A DNA stretch of 34,731 nt from Kitasatospora phosalacinea. Lineage in GTDB: Bacteria; Actinomycetota; Actinomycetes; Streptomycetales; Streptomycetaceae. A program made the position numbers and the translations under genes. The notes below the pieces were generated by a model. The model was given only the letters and a program-made list of their open reading frames with translations, was not told where the DNA came from and ran no database searches. Numbering within the stretch: the first letter of the stretch is position 1; each line of letters starts with the position of its first letter. Below are positions 6,509 to 13,780 of this stretch, piece by piece. The stretch is from the NCBI RefSeq assembly GCF_000716545.1, contig NZ_JNWZ01000075.1:1-34731 (forward strand). The letters run 5' to 3'.

Positions 6509-7567
6509 ATGCTGCAGGACGCGGTGCGGGGTGTGCGGGGCGTACTGGTGGTGGCGGGCGAGCTGGTCGAGGAGGCGGGCCGCCGGGTGCTGGACACGGC
6601 CGGGGGGCTGCTCCAGAAGGGCGGTGAACTGCCGCCCGGCGTCGAGCAGTTGCGGGTGATCGCCGGGGAGGTGGTGACGGCCGGGCGGGCCGGGGTCGAC
6701 CTGGTGTCCGGGGTGGCCCGGGGCGAGGTGGAGCGGGTGTTCGAGAAGGTCGGCGACCAGGTGGTGAAGGTCGGCGTGGTGCTGAGCTTCCTGGAGTCGA
6801 AGCTGCGGGAGGTCGAAGAGGAGACGCCGGCGGCGACGGCGCAGGAGCCGCCGGAGGAGGAGCCCGAGGAGCAGCCGGTGGTCCGTCCGGCGGCACGGGC
6901 CCAGGGTCTGTTCGACGCGGGCTGGGACGCGGAGCCGGAGGCCCCGGCCGGGGGCGCGGCGGCGGAGGCCCCGGCCAGGGGCCGGAAGGCGACGGCCCGC
7001 AAGGTGGTGGCCCGCAAGCAGGCGGCCGGTTCGGCGTCGGGCGTGAAGAAGGCCGCCGCCCGCAAGGGTGCGGCGGCCAAGCAGGCGACGGCGCAGCGCT
7101 CGGTGCCGCGCGAGGCGGCCGCGGCGCCGGGCGGGGAGCCGGTCGTGACGCCGCGGACGGTGGCGAAGAAGGTGGCCGCCAAGAAGTCCGCCGCGCAGCC
7201 GTCGGCCCCGGTGCGGAACCCGGCTGCCGCCTCGCCCGCCGCGCAGCCCGCCGGAGCCCCGGCCGAGGCGCTCGCGGACGCGTTGCCGGGCGCGCCGCTG
7301 CCCGCGAAGAAGACCCCCGCGAAGAAGGCCCCCGCGAAGCAGGCCCCCGCGAAGAAGGCGCCGGCCAAGAGGGCGCCTGCGCGGAAGGCGGCTCCGGTCT
7401 CGGCCGCCGAGGGCGCGGCGGTGGTGGCCGCCGCGAGCGCGCAGCCGCCCGGGGCGAAGGCGCCGGCCCGCAAGGCCGCGGCGAAGAAGGCCCCGGCCGC
7501 GAAGCGCGTTTCGGCGAAGCGCGCCTCGGCGAAGCCCGCGCCGGAGGCGGGTGGCGGCGGTGAGTGA
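6509..7567 (+). CDS. Histone H1-like lysine/alanine-rich protein
   Basis: A 352-aa protein. The ATG at 6509 is chosen because GAGGAGG (6495-6501) lies 7 nt upstream. Residues 1 to about 105 are predicted amphipathic helices (LQDAVRGVRGVLVVAGELVEEAGRRVLDTAG, VERVFEKVGDQVVKVGVVLSFLESKLREVEEE), followed by an acidic Pro/Glu linker. From about residue 160 to the end the sequence is rich in Ala, Lys, Pro and Arg, with repeats such as KKTPAKKAPAKQAPAKKAPAKRAPARKAA and RKVVARKQA, like the C-terminal tails of eukaryotic H1 and actinobacterial HupB. Such tails bind DNA or RNA nonspecifically, so a nucleoid- or RNA-associated role is plausible. There is no IHF/HU fold, and it is not a canonical HupB or IF-2. 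Its stop overlaps the start of the 52-aa gene. Confidence 0.87.
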   Translation: MLQDAVRGVRGVLVVAGELVEEAGRRVLDTAGGLLQKGGELPPGVEQLRVIAGEVVTAGRAGVDLVSGVARGEVERVFEKVGDQVVKVGVVLSFLESKLREVEEETPAATAQEPPEEEPEEQPVVRPAARAQGLFDAGWDAEPEAPAGGAAAEAPARGRKATARKVVARKQAAGSASGVKKAAARKGAAAKQATAQRSVPREAAAAPGGEPVVTPRTVAKKVAAKKSAAQPSAPVRNPAAASPAAQPAGAPAEALADALPGAPLPAKKTPAKKAPAKQAPAKKAPAKRAPARKAAPVSAAEGAAVVAAASAQPPGAKAPARKAAAKKAPAAKRVSAKRASAKPAPEAGGGGE

Positions 7568-7718
7568 GCAGGTCGTCCGTACGGGGGAGCCCGGGGTGGA
7601 CGAGGTGTTGGCCCGGCTGGGGCCGCCGGACGGGGCGGGGGCGGAGCGGTGGGCCGAGGTGTACGAAGATGTCCATGCGCGGCTCGCCGCGACCCTCGCG
7701 GCGCTGGACCGCGGGTGA
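7560..7718 (+). CDS. Small conserved hypothetical protein (52 aa)
   Basis: A 52-aa ORF with protein-like composition: it starts (M/V)SEQVVRTGEPGVDEVLARLGPP, followed by ERWAEVYEDVHARLAATLAALDRG and a stop. The GTG at 7560 overlaps the last codons of the histone-like gene, implying translational coupling. GGAGG (7543-7547) is 12 nt upstream, slightly long; an in-frame GTG at 7551 would be too close to it. A helical VYEDVH...L..TLA.LD segment looks conserved in the family as I remember it, and the mycobacterial cluster also has a tiny gene (Rv1693) just before tlyA. Function is unknown. It is 30 nt upstream of tlyA and probably in the same operon. Confidence 0.78.
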   Translation: MSEQVVRTGEPGVDEVLARLGPPDGAGAERWAEVYEDVHARLAATLAALDRG

Positions 7719-7748
7719 GGACACTCCGATGTGGGAGCTGACGTAGCA

Positions 7749-8561
7749 GTGGCAGTGGCACGACGCCGTCTGGACGCGGAGCTGGTGCGCCGCAAGCTGG
7801 CCCGTTCGCGGGAGCACGCGAGCGAGCTGATCGCGGCGGGCCGGGTGACGGTGGCCGGGGCGGTGGCGACCAAGCCCGCGACGCAGGTGGAGACCGCGGC
7901 GGCGGTGGTGGTCGCCAAGGACGACGCCGACCCGGACTACGTGTCGCGCGGCGGGCACAAGCTGGCGGGCGCGTTCGCGGCGTTCGTGCCGCAGGGCCTG
8001 GTGGTGGAGGGGCGCCGGGCGCTGGACGCGGGCGCGTCCACCGGCGGGTTCACGGACGTGCTGCTGCGCGCGGGCGCGGCGCACGTGCTGGCGGTGGACG
8101 TCGGCTACGGGCAGCTGGCCTGGTCGTTGCAGAGCGACGAGCGGGTGACGGTGATGGACCGCACCAACGTGCGGGAGCTGACGCCGGAGCTGATCGGCGG
8201 CGAGCCGGTCGACCTGGTGGTGGGCGACCTGTCGTTCATCTCGCTGGGCCTGGTGCTGCCCGCCCTGGCCCGCTGCGCGGCGCCGGACGCGGACCTGGTG
8301 CTGATGGTGAAGCCGCAGTTCGAGATCGGCAAGGAGCGCCTGGGCTCGGGCGGGGTGGTGCGCTCGCCGGAGCTGCGGGCGGAGACGATCCGGCAGGTCG
8401 CGGGGCAGGCGTGGGCGGTGGGCCTGGGCGTGCGGGCGGTGGCGGCGTCGCCGCTGCCGGGGCCGTCGGGGAACGTGGAGTACTTCCTGTGGCTGCGCCG
8501 GGACGCGCCGCCACTGGATCCGGCGGCGGCGGACCGGGCCGTGGCCGAGGGCCCCAAGTAG
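7749..8561 (+). CDS. tlyA: TlyA family rRNA (cytidine-2'-O)-methyltransferase
   Basis: A 270-aa S-adenosylmethionine-dependent RNA methyltransferase; in mycobacteria TlyA methylates 16S and 23S rRNA and affects capreomycin sensitivity. Residues 1 to about 60 form an S4 RNA-binding domain (RRRLDAELVRRKLARSREHASELIAAGRVTVAG). The FtsJ-like methyltransferase domain follows, with motif I at DAGASTGGFTDVLL (from D93) and VDVGYGQLAW, then VVGDLSFISL and LMVKPQFEIG. Length fits the family. Of several in-frame GTG codons (7731, 7749, 7755) I chose 7749 because GGGAG (7733-7737) lies 11 nt before it, giving MAVARRRLDAEL. The gene is followed by nadK after 91 nt, the usual actinobacterial order. Confidence 0.95.
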   Translation: MAVARRRLDAELVRRKLARSREHASELIAAGRVTVAGAVATKPATQVETAAAVVVAKDDADPDYVSRGGHKLAGAFAAFVPQGLVVEGRRALDAGASTGGFTDVLLRAGAAHVLAVDVGYGQLAWSLQSDERVTVMDRTNVRELTPELIGGEPVDLVVGDLSFISLGLVLPALARCAAPDADLVLMVKPQFEIGKERLGSGGVVRSPELRAETIRQVAGQAWAVGLGVRAVAASPLPGPSGNVEYFLWLRRDAPPLDPAAADRAVAEGPK

Positions 8562-8652
8562 GGTACTTGGCAGGCGTCCGGGCGTTGCGCAGACTGGCAG
8601 GTCGTGGCCGGGCCGCGGTGACCCGGCGGGCGTAGGGAGAGGGCAGCGGGGA

Positions 8653-9552
8653 ATGAGCGATCGTCGAACGGTCTTCCTGATCGCGCACACCGGCCGGGAG
8701 GCGGCCCTGCGCAGCGTGGAGGGCTTGGTGGACGGCCTGCTGCGGGCGGGGATCCGGATCCGGCTGCTGGAGACCGAGGCGGTGGGCCTGGACCTGCCGG
8801 ACGGGGTGGAGCTGGTGCCCGGCGGGCACGGCGCGGCGGACGGCTGCGAGCTGATCCTGGTCGCGGGCGGGGACGGCACGCTGCTGCGCGGCGCCGAACT
8901 GGCCCGCGAGTCGGGGCTGCCGATGCTCGGCATCAACCTGGGCCGGGTGGGTTTCCTCGCCGAGGCCGAGCGCGACGACCTGGCGACCGTGGTCGAACGG
9001 GTGGTGGCCGCGGACTACGAGGTCGAGGAGCGGATGACCATCGACGTCCTGGTGCGCACCAACGGTGACGTGCTGCACGAGGACTGGGCGCTGAACGAGG
9101 CGTCGGTGGAGAAGGCGGCCCGGGAGCGGATGCTGGAGGTGGTCACCGAGGTGGACGGCCGCCCGGTGTCGAACTTCGGCTGCGACGGGGTGGTGCTGTC
9201 CACGCCGACGGGCTCCACCGCGTACGCGTTCTCCGGCGGCGGGCCGGTGGTGTGGCCGGAGGTGGAGGCGCTGCTGATGGTGCCGATCAGCGCGCACGCG
9301 CTGTTCGCCCGCCCGCTGGTGACCTCGCCGGACTCGGTGCTGGCGGTGGAGGTGCAGCCGAAGACCCCGCACGGGGTGCTGTGGTGCGACGGCCGCCGCT
9401 CGGTCGAACTCCCGGCCGGGGCGCGGGTGGAGGTGCGCCGGGGCAAGACGCCGGTGCGGCTGGCCCGGCTGCACCGGGCACCGTTCACGGACCGGCTGGT
9501 CGCCAAGTTCGCGCTGCCGGTGACGGGTTGGCGCGGCCGCTCGGAGAACTGA
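8653..9552 (+). CDS. nadK: NAD kinase
   Basis: A 299-aa NAD kinase (PpnK/NadK) that phosphorylates NAD+ to NADP+ with ATP or polyphosphate in the cytoplasm. The diagnostic GGDG motif is at residues 72-75 with catalytic D74, followed by LGINLGRVGFLAEAE and the C-terminal nucleotide-binding region STPTGSTAYAFSGGGPVVWPEVEALLMVPISAHALFARPLV. Length is typical. The ATG is preceded by AGGGAGAGGG (8634-8643) about 9 nt upstream. It lies downstream of tlyA and probably forms one transcription unit with it. In related genomes as I recall them recN follows directly; here a MocR/YczE pair intervenes. Confidence 0.96.
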   Translation: MSDRRTVFLIAHTGREAALRSVEGLVDGLLRAGIRIRLLETEAVGLDLPDGVELVPGGHGAADGCELILVAGGDGTLLRGAELARESGLPMLGINLGRVGFLAEAERDDLATVVERVVAADYEVEERMTIDVLVRTNGDVLHEDWALNEASVEKAARERMLEVVTEVDGRPVSNFGCDGVVLSTPTGSTAYAFSGGGPVVWPEVEALLMVPISAHALFARPLVTSPDSVLAVEVQPKTPHGVLWCDGRRSVELPAGARVEVRRGKTPVRLARLHRAPFTDRLVAKFALPVTGWRGRSEN

Positions 9553-9580
9553 CGGCCCCGCGAGGGGGGTTGACGCGCGC

Positions 9581-11053
9581 TCAGAGCCCGGCGGGGGCTT
9601 GGTCCCCGCCGGCGAGGCGTTCGGTGCGGGCCAGGTCGGCGGCCCCGGCGATCCGGCGCAGCGCGTCGGGGACGCGCGCGGCGGGCAGGGTGAGCGGCAG
9701 CCGCAGGTGCTCCTCGAAGGCGCCGTCGACGCCGAAGCGGGCGCCGGAGGCGATCCGCACGCCGACCCGCTCGCCGGCCCGGGCCAGGGCGGTGGCGGGC
9801 AGCCCGGGGGTGGCCGCCCACAGGGCGAGGCCGCCGGGCGGCAGGGCGAAGCGCCAGTCGGGGAAGTGCCGGGGCAGCTCGCGGGCGAACGCCTCGGCGG
9901 TGGCCCGCAGCCCCGCGTGCCGCTCGGCCCGGACGACGGGCAGGTGCTCGGTCAGCAGCCGGGCCGCGATCAGCTGCTCCAGGACGGGCGTGCCCAGGTC
10001 GTACAGCGCCCGGTCGGCGGCCAGCTTCCGCACCAGGGACGGCTGGGCGCGCAGCCAGCCGATCCGCAGGCCGGGCCAGAGGATCTTGCCGGCCGAGCCG
10101 ACGGTGATCACCTGGGCGTCCCGGTCGAGCGCGGCCAGCGGCCGGGGCAGGTCGTGCTCGGCGACGTCCCAGCCGAGCTCGGCGCAGGTCTCGTCGGCGA
10201 TCACGGTGGTGCCGGCCGCCCGGGCGTGCGCGAGCAGGGCACGGCGCTGCTCCTCGTCGACCAGCGCGCCGGTCGGGTTCTGGAAGTCGGGGATGACCGA
10301 GGCCAGCCGGGGCGCGGCGCCGCGCAGCACCCGCTGCCACTGGGCGAGGTCCCAGCCGGTGCGCCCGGTTCCGTCCTCGACCAGCGGGACGGGCACCAGG
10401 CGGGCGCCGGCCCGCTCCAGGGCGCGCAGCGTGTTGGCGTAGCTGGGCGCCTCGACGGCGACCCGGTCGCCGCGCGACAGCAGCGCCTGGTGGGCCAGGT
10501 GCAGGGCGCTCATCGCCCCGGTGGTGACCAGCACCTGTTCGGGGCCGGTGGGCAGGCCGCGTTCGGTGTAGCGGCGGGCGACGGCCTCGCGCAGCACCGG
10601 CAGCCCGGTCGGGTAGTTGCCGTGCCCGGCGGTGTACGCGGGCAGTTGGGCGAGGGCGTGCGCGGCGGCTTCGCCCAGCTGCTCGGGGGCGGTGGGCGCG
10701 GCCAGGCCCAGGTCGAGGACGGTGTCCCGGTCGGGGGAGACGGGGTGCAGCGCGTCGGCGGGCGGGCGGGTGCCCTCGGGCAGGGCCGTCCAGGAGCCGG
10801 CGCCGCGCCGCGAGCGCAGGTAGCCGTCCGCGCGCAGCGCCTCGTAGGCGGCGGCGACGGTGGTGCGGGAGAGGTTCAGTTCGGCGGCGAGTTCGCGTTC
10901 GGCGGGCAGCCGGGTGCCGACCGGGAGGCGGCCGTCGGCGACCAGCCGGGAGACCTGGGCGGCCAGCGCCCGGTAGGCGGGCCGGCGGCCGTCCCCGGCG
11001 GGCAGCTGGCGGGCGAGGGCGTGCGGGGTGAGCGTGCTGTGCCACTCGGACAT
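9581..11053 (-). CDS. MocR-type GntR/aminotransferase-fold regulator
   Basis: A 490-aa MocR (GntR subfamily) transcription factor. Residues about 25-90 are a GntR winged helix (YRALAAQVSRLVADGRLPVGTRLPAERELAAELNLSRTTVAAAYEALRADGYLRSRRGAGSW). Residues about 115-480 are a fold-type I PLP-dependent aminotransferase domain with PDFQNPTG (N259), IADET (D287) and the PLP lysine K323 in SAGKILWPGLRIGW. Such proteins usually sense PLP or an amino-acid-like effector rather than act as enzymes. The ATG has GGTGGA about 9 nt upstream on the minus strand. The gene is divergent from a YczE-type membrane protein gene, its likely target. MocR genes are found beside yczE genes elsewhere, for example ycxD near yczE in Bacillus subtilis, from memory. 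Confidence 0.92.
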   Translation of the reverse strand: MSEWHSTLTPHALARQLPAGDGRRPAYRALAAQVSRLVADGRLPVGTRLPAERELAAELNLSRTTVAAAYEALRADGYLRSRRGAGSWTALPEGTRPPADALHPVSPDRDTVLDLGLAAPTAPEQLGEAAAHALAQLPAYTAGHGNYPTGLPVLREAVARRYTERGLPTGPEQVLVTTGAMSALHLAHQALLSRGDRVAVEAPSYANTLRALERAGARLVPVPLVEDGTGRTGWDLAQWQRVLRGAAPRLASVIPDFQNPTGALVDEEQRRALLAHARAAGTTVIADETCAELGWDVAEHDLPRPLAALDRDAQVITVGSAGKILWPGLRIGWLRAQPSLVRKLAADRALYDLGTPVLEQLIAARLLTEHLPVVRAERHAGLRATAEAFARELPRHFPDWRFALPPGGLALWAATPGLPATALARAGERVGVRIASGARFGVDGAFEEHLRLPLTLPAARVPDALRRIAGAADLARTERLAGGDQAPAGL

Positions 11054-11167
11054 CGCTGATCAGTCCACCTGGTTCAGATTGGCCCTTTCGGGGCGCGTTT
11101 TGGACTCCTCATAGTGGCGTGCAGTGCCGGAGAGCGGCAAGCACCACACCGAGAAGAGGTCCACCCG
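11054..11167. promoter_or_regulatory. Divergent MocR/yczE control region with inverted AGTCCA/TGGACT
   Basis: The 114-bp spacer carries AGTCCA (11062-11067) and TGGACT (11101-11106) as an inverted pair separated by 33 bp, together with TGGTTCAG and TTGGCC elements between them. MocR regulators typically bind two spaced half-sites in the divergent spacer, so this pair is a reasonable operator candidate. No convincing -10/-35 set was recognised. Confidence 0.4.
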
Positions 11168-11821
11168 ATGGCGGTCTCCCTGTCCCCGTCCCCGTCCTTG
11201 ACCCGCACCGGGGACGCCCCGTCCCGCCGCCTGCCCCGCCGCCTCCTCCAGCTCGCCGTCGGCCTGGTGCTGTACGGCGTCTCGATGGGCCTGGTGCTGC
11301 GCTCCTCGCTCGGCGGCAACCCGTGGGACGTCTTCCACCAGGGCCTGGCCCGGCACGTCCCCCTGAGCGTCGGCACCTGGGTGACGCTGGTCGGCGCGCT
11401 GGTGCTGCTGCTGTGGATCCCGCTGCGGCAGAAGCCCGGCGTCGGCACCGTCGGCAACGTGCTCGTCCTCGGCGTGGCCATGGACGCCACCCTCTCCGCC
11501 GTCCCGCACCTGCACTCCCTCGCCGTCCGCGTCCCGCTGCTGGTCGCGGGCATCGTCCTCAACGCCCTGGCCACCGGCCTGTACATCGGCGCCCGGCTCG
11601 GCCCCGGCCCCCGCGACGGCCTGATGACCGGCCTGCACCGGCGCACCGGCCGCTCCGTCCGGCTGATCCGCACCTGCATCGAGCTGACCGTCCTGACCAC
11701 CGGCATCGCCCTCGGCGGCACCTTCGGCGTCGGGACGATCGCCTACGCCCTGGTGATCGGCCCGCTGGTGCAGTTCTTCCTGCCGCGGCTCACCGTGCCC
11801 GGCGGGACGGCCCGGCACTAG
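11168..11821 (+). CDS. YczE/YyaS/YitT-type integral membrane protein
   Basis: A 217-aa membrane protein with about five hydrophobic segments: RLLQLAVGLVLYGVSMGLVL, VGTWVTLVGALVLLLWI, VGNVLVLGVAMDATLSAV, VRVPLLVAGIVLNALATGLYIGA and TCIELTVLTTGIALGGTF...IAYALVIGPLVQFFL. The motif GARLGPGPRDGLMTGL, with the SSLGGNPWDVFHQGLA loop near the N terminus, is characteristic of the YczE family. The biochemical function is not established; YczE supports polyketide production in some bacilli. The start at 11168 has GAGG (11156-11159) 8 nt upstream. It is transcribed divergently from the MocR gene and probably controlled by it. Confidence 0.9.
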   Translation: MAVSLSPSPSLTRTGDAPSRRLPRRLLQLAVGLVLYGVSMGLVLRSSLGGNPWDVFHQGLARHVPLSVGTWVTLVGALVLLLWIPLRQKPGVGTVGNVLVLGVAMDATLSAVPHLHSLAVRVPLLVAGIVLNALATGLYIGARLGPGPRDGLMTGLHRRTGRSVRLIRTCIELTVLTTGIALGGTFGVGTIAYALVIGPLVQFFLPRLTVPGGTARH

Positions 11822-11870
11822 GGACGGGAGCCCCGGCGGCACCGCCACTCAGGGGTGAAACGGGGGCGGT

Positions 11871-11902
11871 CGTCGCAAAGCGACGGTGGAACCTCGTAAG
11901 GT
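11871..11902 (+). promoter_or_regulatory. Candidate DNA-damage promoter of recN
   Basis: CGACGGTG (11881-11888), 8 bases, then TAAGGT (11897-11902) resembles the RecA-independent promoter known in mycobacteria (TGTCRGTG-N8-TANNNT, recognised with PafBC), with 6 of 8 matches upstream and exact spacing. TAAGGT is 7 nt before the GTG start, suggesting a leaderless mRNA. A perfect inverted repeat CGTCGC-AAA-GCGACG (11871-11885) overlaps the upstream element. Confidence 0.5.
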
Positions 11903-11909
11903 CGTCTCC

Positions 11910-13655
11910 GTGTTGGACGAGATGCGGATACGGGATCTGGGTGTCATCGACGATGCGGTGGTCGAACTGGCCCCCGGCTTCACCGCCGTCACGGGCGAGA
12001 CCGGCGCGGGCAAGACCATGGTGGTGACCAGCCTGGGTCTGCTGCTCGGTGGCCGGGCCGACCCGGCGCTGGTGCGCAACGGCTCCGAACGGGCCGTGGT
12101 GGAGGGGCGGTTGACCCTCGACCCGGCCTCGCCGGTGGTGGCGCGGGCGCTGGAGGCGGGCGCGGAGCTGGACGACGGCGAGCTGCTGGTCAGCCGCACC
12201 GTCTCCGCCGAGGGCCGCTCCCGGGCGCACGTCGGCGGCCGCTCGGTGCCGGTCGGGCTGCTCGCCGAGCTCGGTGAGGACCTGATCGCCGTGCACGGCC
12301 AGACCGACCAGCAGCGCCTGCTGCGCCCGTCCCGGCAGCGCGGCGCGCTGGACCGGTACGCGGGCGAGGCCGTCGCCGAGCCGCTGGCCCGCTACCGGGA
12401 GGTGTACCGGGAGCTGCGGGAGGTCTCCGCGACGCTGGAGGAGCTGACCACCCGGGCCCGGGAGCGGGCCCAGGAGGCCGACCTGCTGCGCTTCGGGCTG
12501 GAGGAGATCGCCGCCGCCGAGCCGGTCGCCGGGGAGGACGTCGAGCTGGCGGTGGAGGCCGAGCGCCTGGGCCACGCCGACGCGCTGTCCTCCGCCGCGA
12601 CGCTCGCGCACGCCGCCCTGGCCGGCGACCCCGCCGACCCGGAGGCCGTCGACGCGGGCACCCTGCTGGCCCAGGCCCGCCGCGCCGTCGACGCGGTGCG
12701 CCACCACGACGAGCGCCTGGCGTCCCTGGCCGACCGGCTCGGCGAGTGCGGCTACCTGCTCGCCGACGTGGCCGGCGACCTCGCCGGGTACGCCGACGAC
12801 CTGGACGCCGACCCGGTCCGGCTGGCCGCCGTCGAGGACCGCCGCAGCGTGCTGGGCCACCTGGTGCGCAAGTACGCGGGCGTGGAGGGCACCCTCGCCG
12901 AGGTGATCGACTGGGCCGAGACCGGCTCGGCGCGGCTGCTGGAGCTCGACGGCGACGACGAGCGGATCGACGAACTCGGCTCCCGGGAGACCGAGTTGCG
13001 CGCCCGGCTGGCCGACCTGGCGGCCGAGGTCTCGCAGGCCAGGCACGCCGCCGCCGACAAGTTCGCCGCCGCCGTCTCCGACGAGCTCGCCGAACTCGCC
13101 ATGCCGCACGCCCGGGTGACGTTCGCGATCAGCCAGGTCGACGACCTGGCCGGCATCGAGCTGGACGGCCGCAGCGTCTCCTACGGCCCGCACGGCGTCG
13201 ACGAGGTCGAGGTGCTGCTCGCCCCGCACCCCGGCGCGCAGCCCCGCCCGATCGCCAAGGGCGCCTCCGGCGGCGAGCTGTCGCGCGTCATGCTGGCCGT
13301 CGAGGTGGTCTTCGCGGGCGCCGACCCCGTCCCCACCTACCTCTTCGACGAGGTCGACGCGGGCGTCGGCGGCAAGGCCGCGGTCGAGATCGGCCGCCGA
13401 CTGGCCAAACTCGCCCGCAGCGCCCAGGTCGTGGTGGTCACCCACCTCCCGCAGGTCGCCGCGTTCGCCGACCGGCACCTGGTGGTGGAGAAGACCAACG
13501 ACGGCACCGTCACCCGGAGCGGCGTCAAGACCCTCAACGACGAGGAGCGGGTACGCGAACTGTCCAGGATGCTCGCCGGGTTGGAGGATTCCGAGCTCGG
13601 CCGCGCGCACGCGGAGGAGCTGCTGGAGGCCGCCCGCACCGCCCGGGCCCGCTGA
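11910..13655 (+). CDS. recN: DNA repair protein RecN
   Basis: A 581-aa SMC-like ATPase that acts early in double-strand break repair. The N-terminal half has Walker A GETGAGKT (residues 29-36; K35) after MRIRDLGVIDDAVVELAPGFTAV. The central region (about 150-380) is a helical coiled-coil arm. The C-terminal half has the ABC signature KGASGGELSRVM (about residue 450), Walker B TYLFDEVDAGVGG (about 477) and the H-loop VVTHLPQVAAFAD. Length is normal. The GTG at 11910 is preferred to the GTG at 11886: AAGG lies 8 nt before it, and a -10 hexamer lies 7 nt before it, so it could be read with or without a leader. The gene is usually linked to nadK; here a MocR/YczE pair separates them. Confidence 0.95.
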   Translation: MLDEMRIRDLGVIDDAVVELAPGFTAVTGETGAGKTMVVTSLGLLLGGRADPALVRNGSERAVVEGRLTLDPASPVVARALEAGAELDDGELLVSRTVSAEGRSRAHVGGRSVPVGLLAELGEDLIAVHGQTDQQRLLRPSRQRGALDRYAGEAVAEPLARYREVYRELREVSATLEELTTRARERAQEADLLRFGLEEIAAAEPVAGEDVELAVEAERLGHADALSSAATLAHAALAGDPADPEAVDAGTLLAQARRAVDAVRHHDERLASLADRLGECGYLLADVAGDLAGYADDLDADPVRLAAVEDRRSVLGHLVRKYAGVEGTLAEVIDWAETGSARLLELDGDDERIDELGSRETELRARLADLAAEVSQARHAAADKFAAAVSDELAELAMPHARVTFAISQVDDLAGIELDGRSVSYGPHGVDEVEVLLAPHPGAQPRPIAKGASGGELSRVMLAVEVVFAGADPVPTYLFDEVDAGVGGKAAVEIGRRLAKLARSAQVVVVTHLPQVAAFADRHLVVEKTNDGTVTRSGVKTLNDEERVRELSRMLAGLEDSELGRAHAEELLEAARTARAR

Positions 13656-13667
13656 CCCGGAAGGCGC

Positions 13668-13704
13668 CGGCACCGCCGCGGGCGACGCGCCAGCGGCGGT
13701 GCCG
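13668..13704 (+). terminator. recN terminator
   Basis: CGGCACCGCCGC (13668-13679) pairs perfectly with GCGGCGGTGCCG (13693-13704), a 12-bp stem with a 13-nt loop, starting 12 nt after the recN stop. There is no U-tract. It separates recN from the glycosyltransferase gene. Confidence 0.75.
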
Positions 13705-13780
13705 ACTGTCCAAGAGGCGGACCGACCTGGCATGGTGGCGAGCGGACACCAGCTGACAACGAGTCGGAGCGAGAACAGAC

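Noticed and set aside
7729..7746. ATG at 7729 opening MWELT before tlyA
   Set aside because: It stops after five codons; a leader peptide is conceivable but nothing else supports it.
6243..8936. 897-codon minus-strand frame across the histone-like gene, tlyA and nadK
   Set aside because: Composition is Pro/Ala/Arg/Ser noise, and the plus strand encodes well-supported proteins over the same stretch.
11822..11909. LexA (SOS) box upstream of recN
   Set aside because: No CGAAC-N4-GTTCG-like element was found. The repeat present is CGTCGC-AAA-GCGACG, which does not fit LexA.
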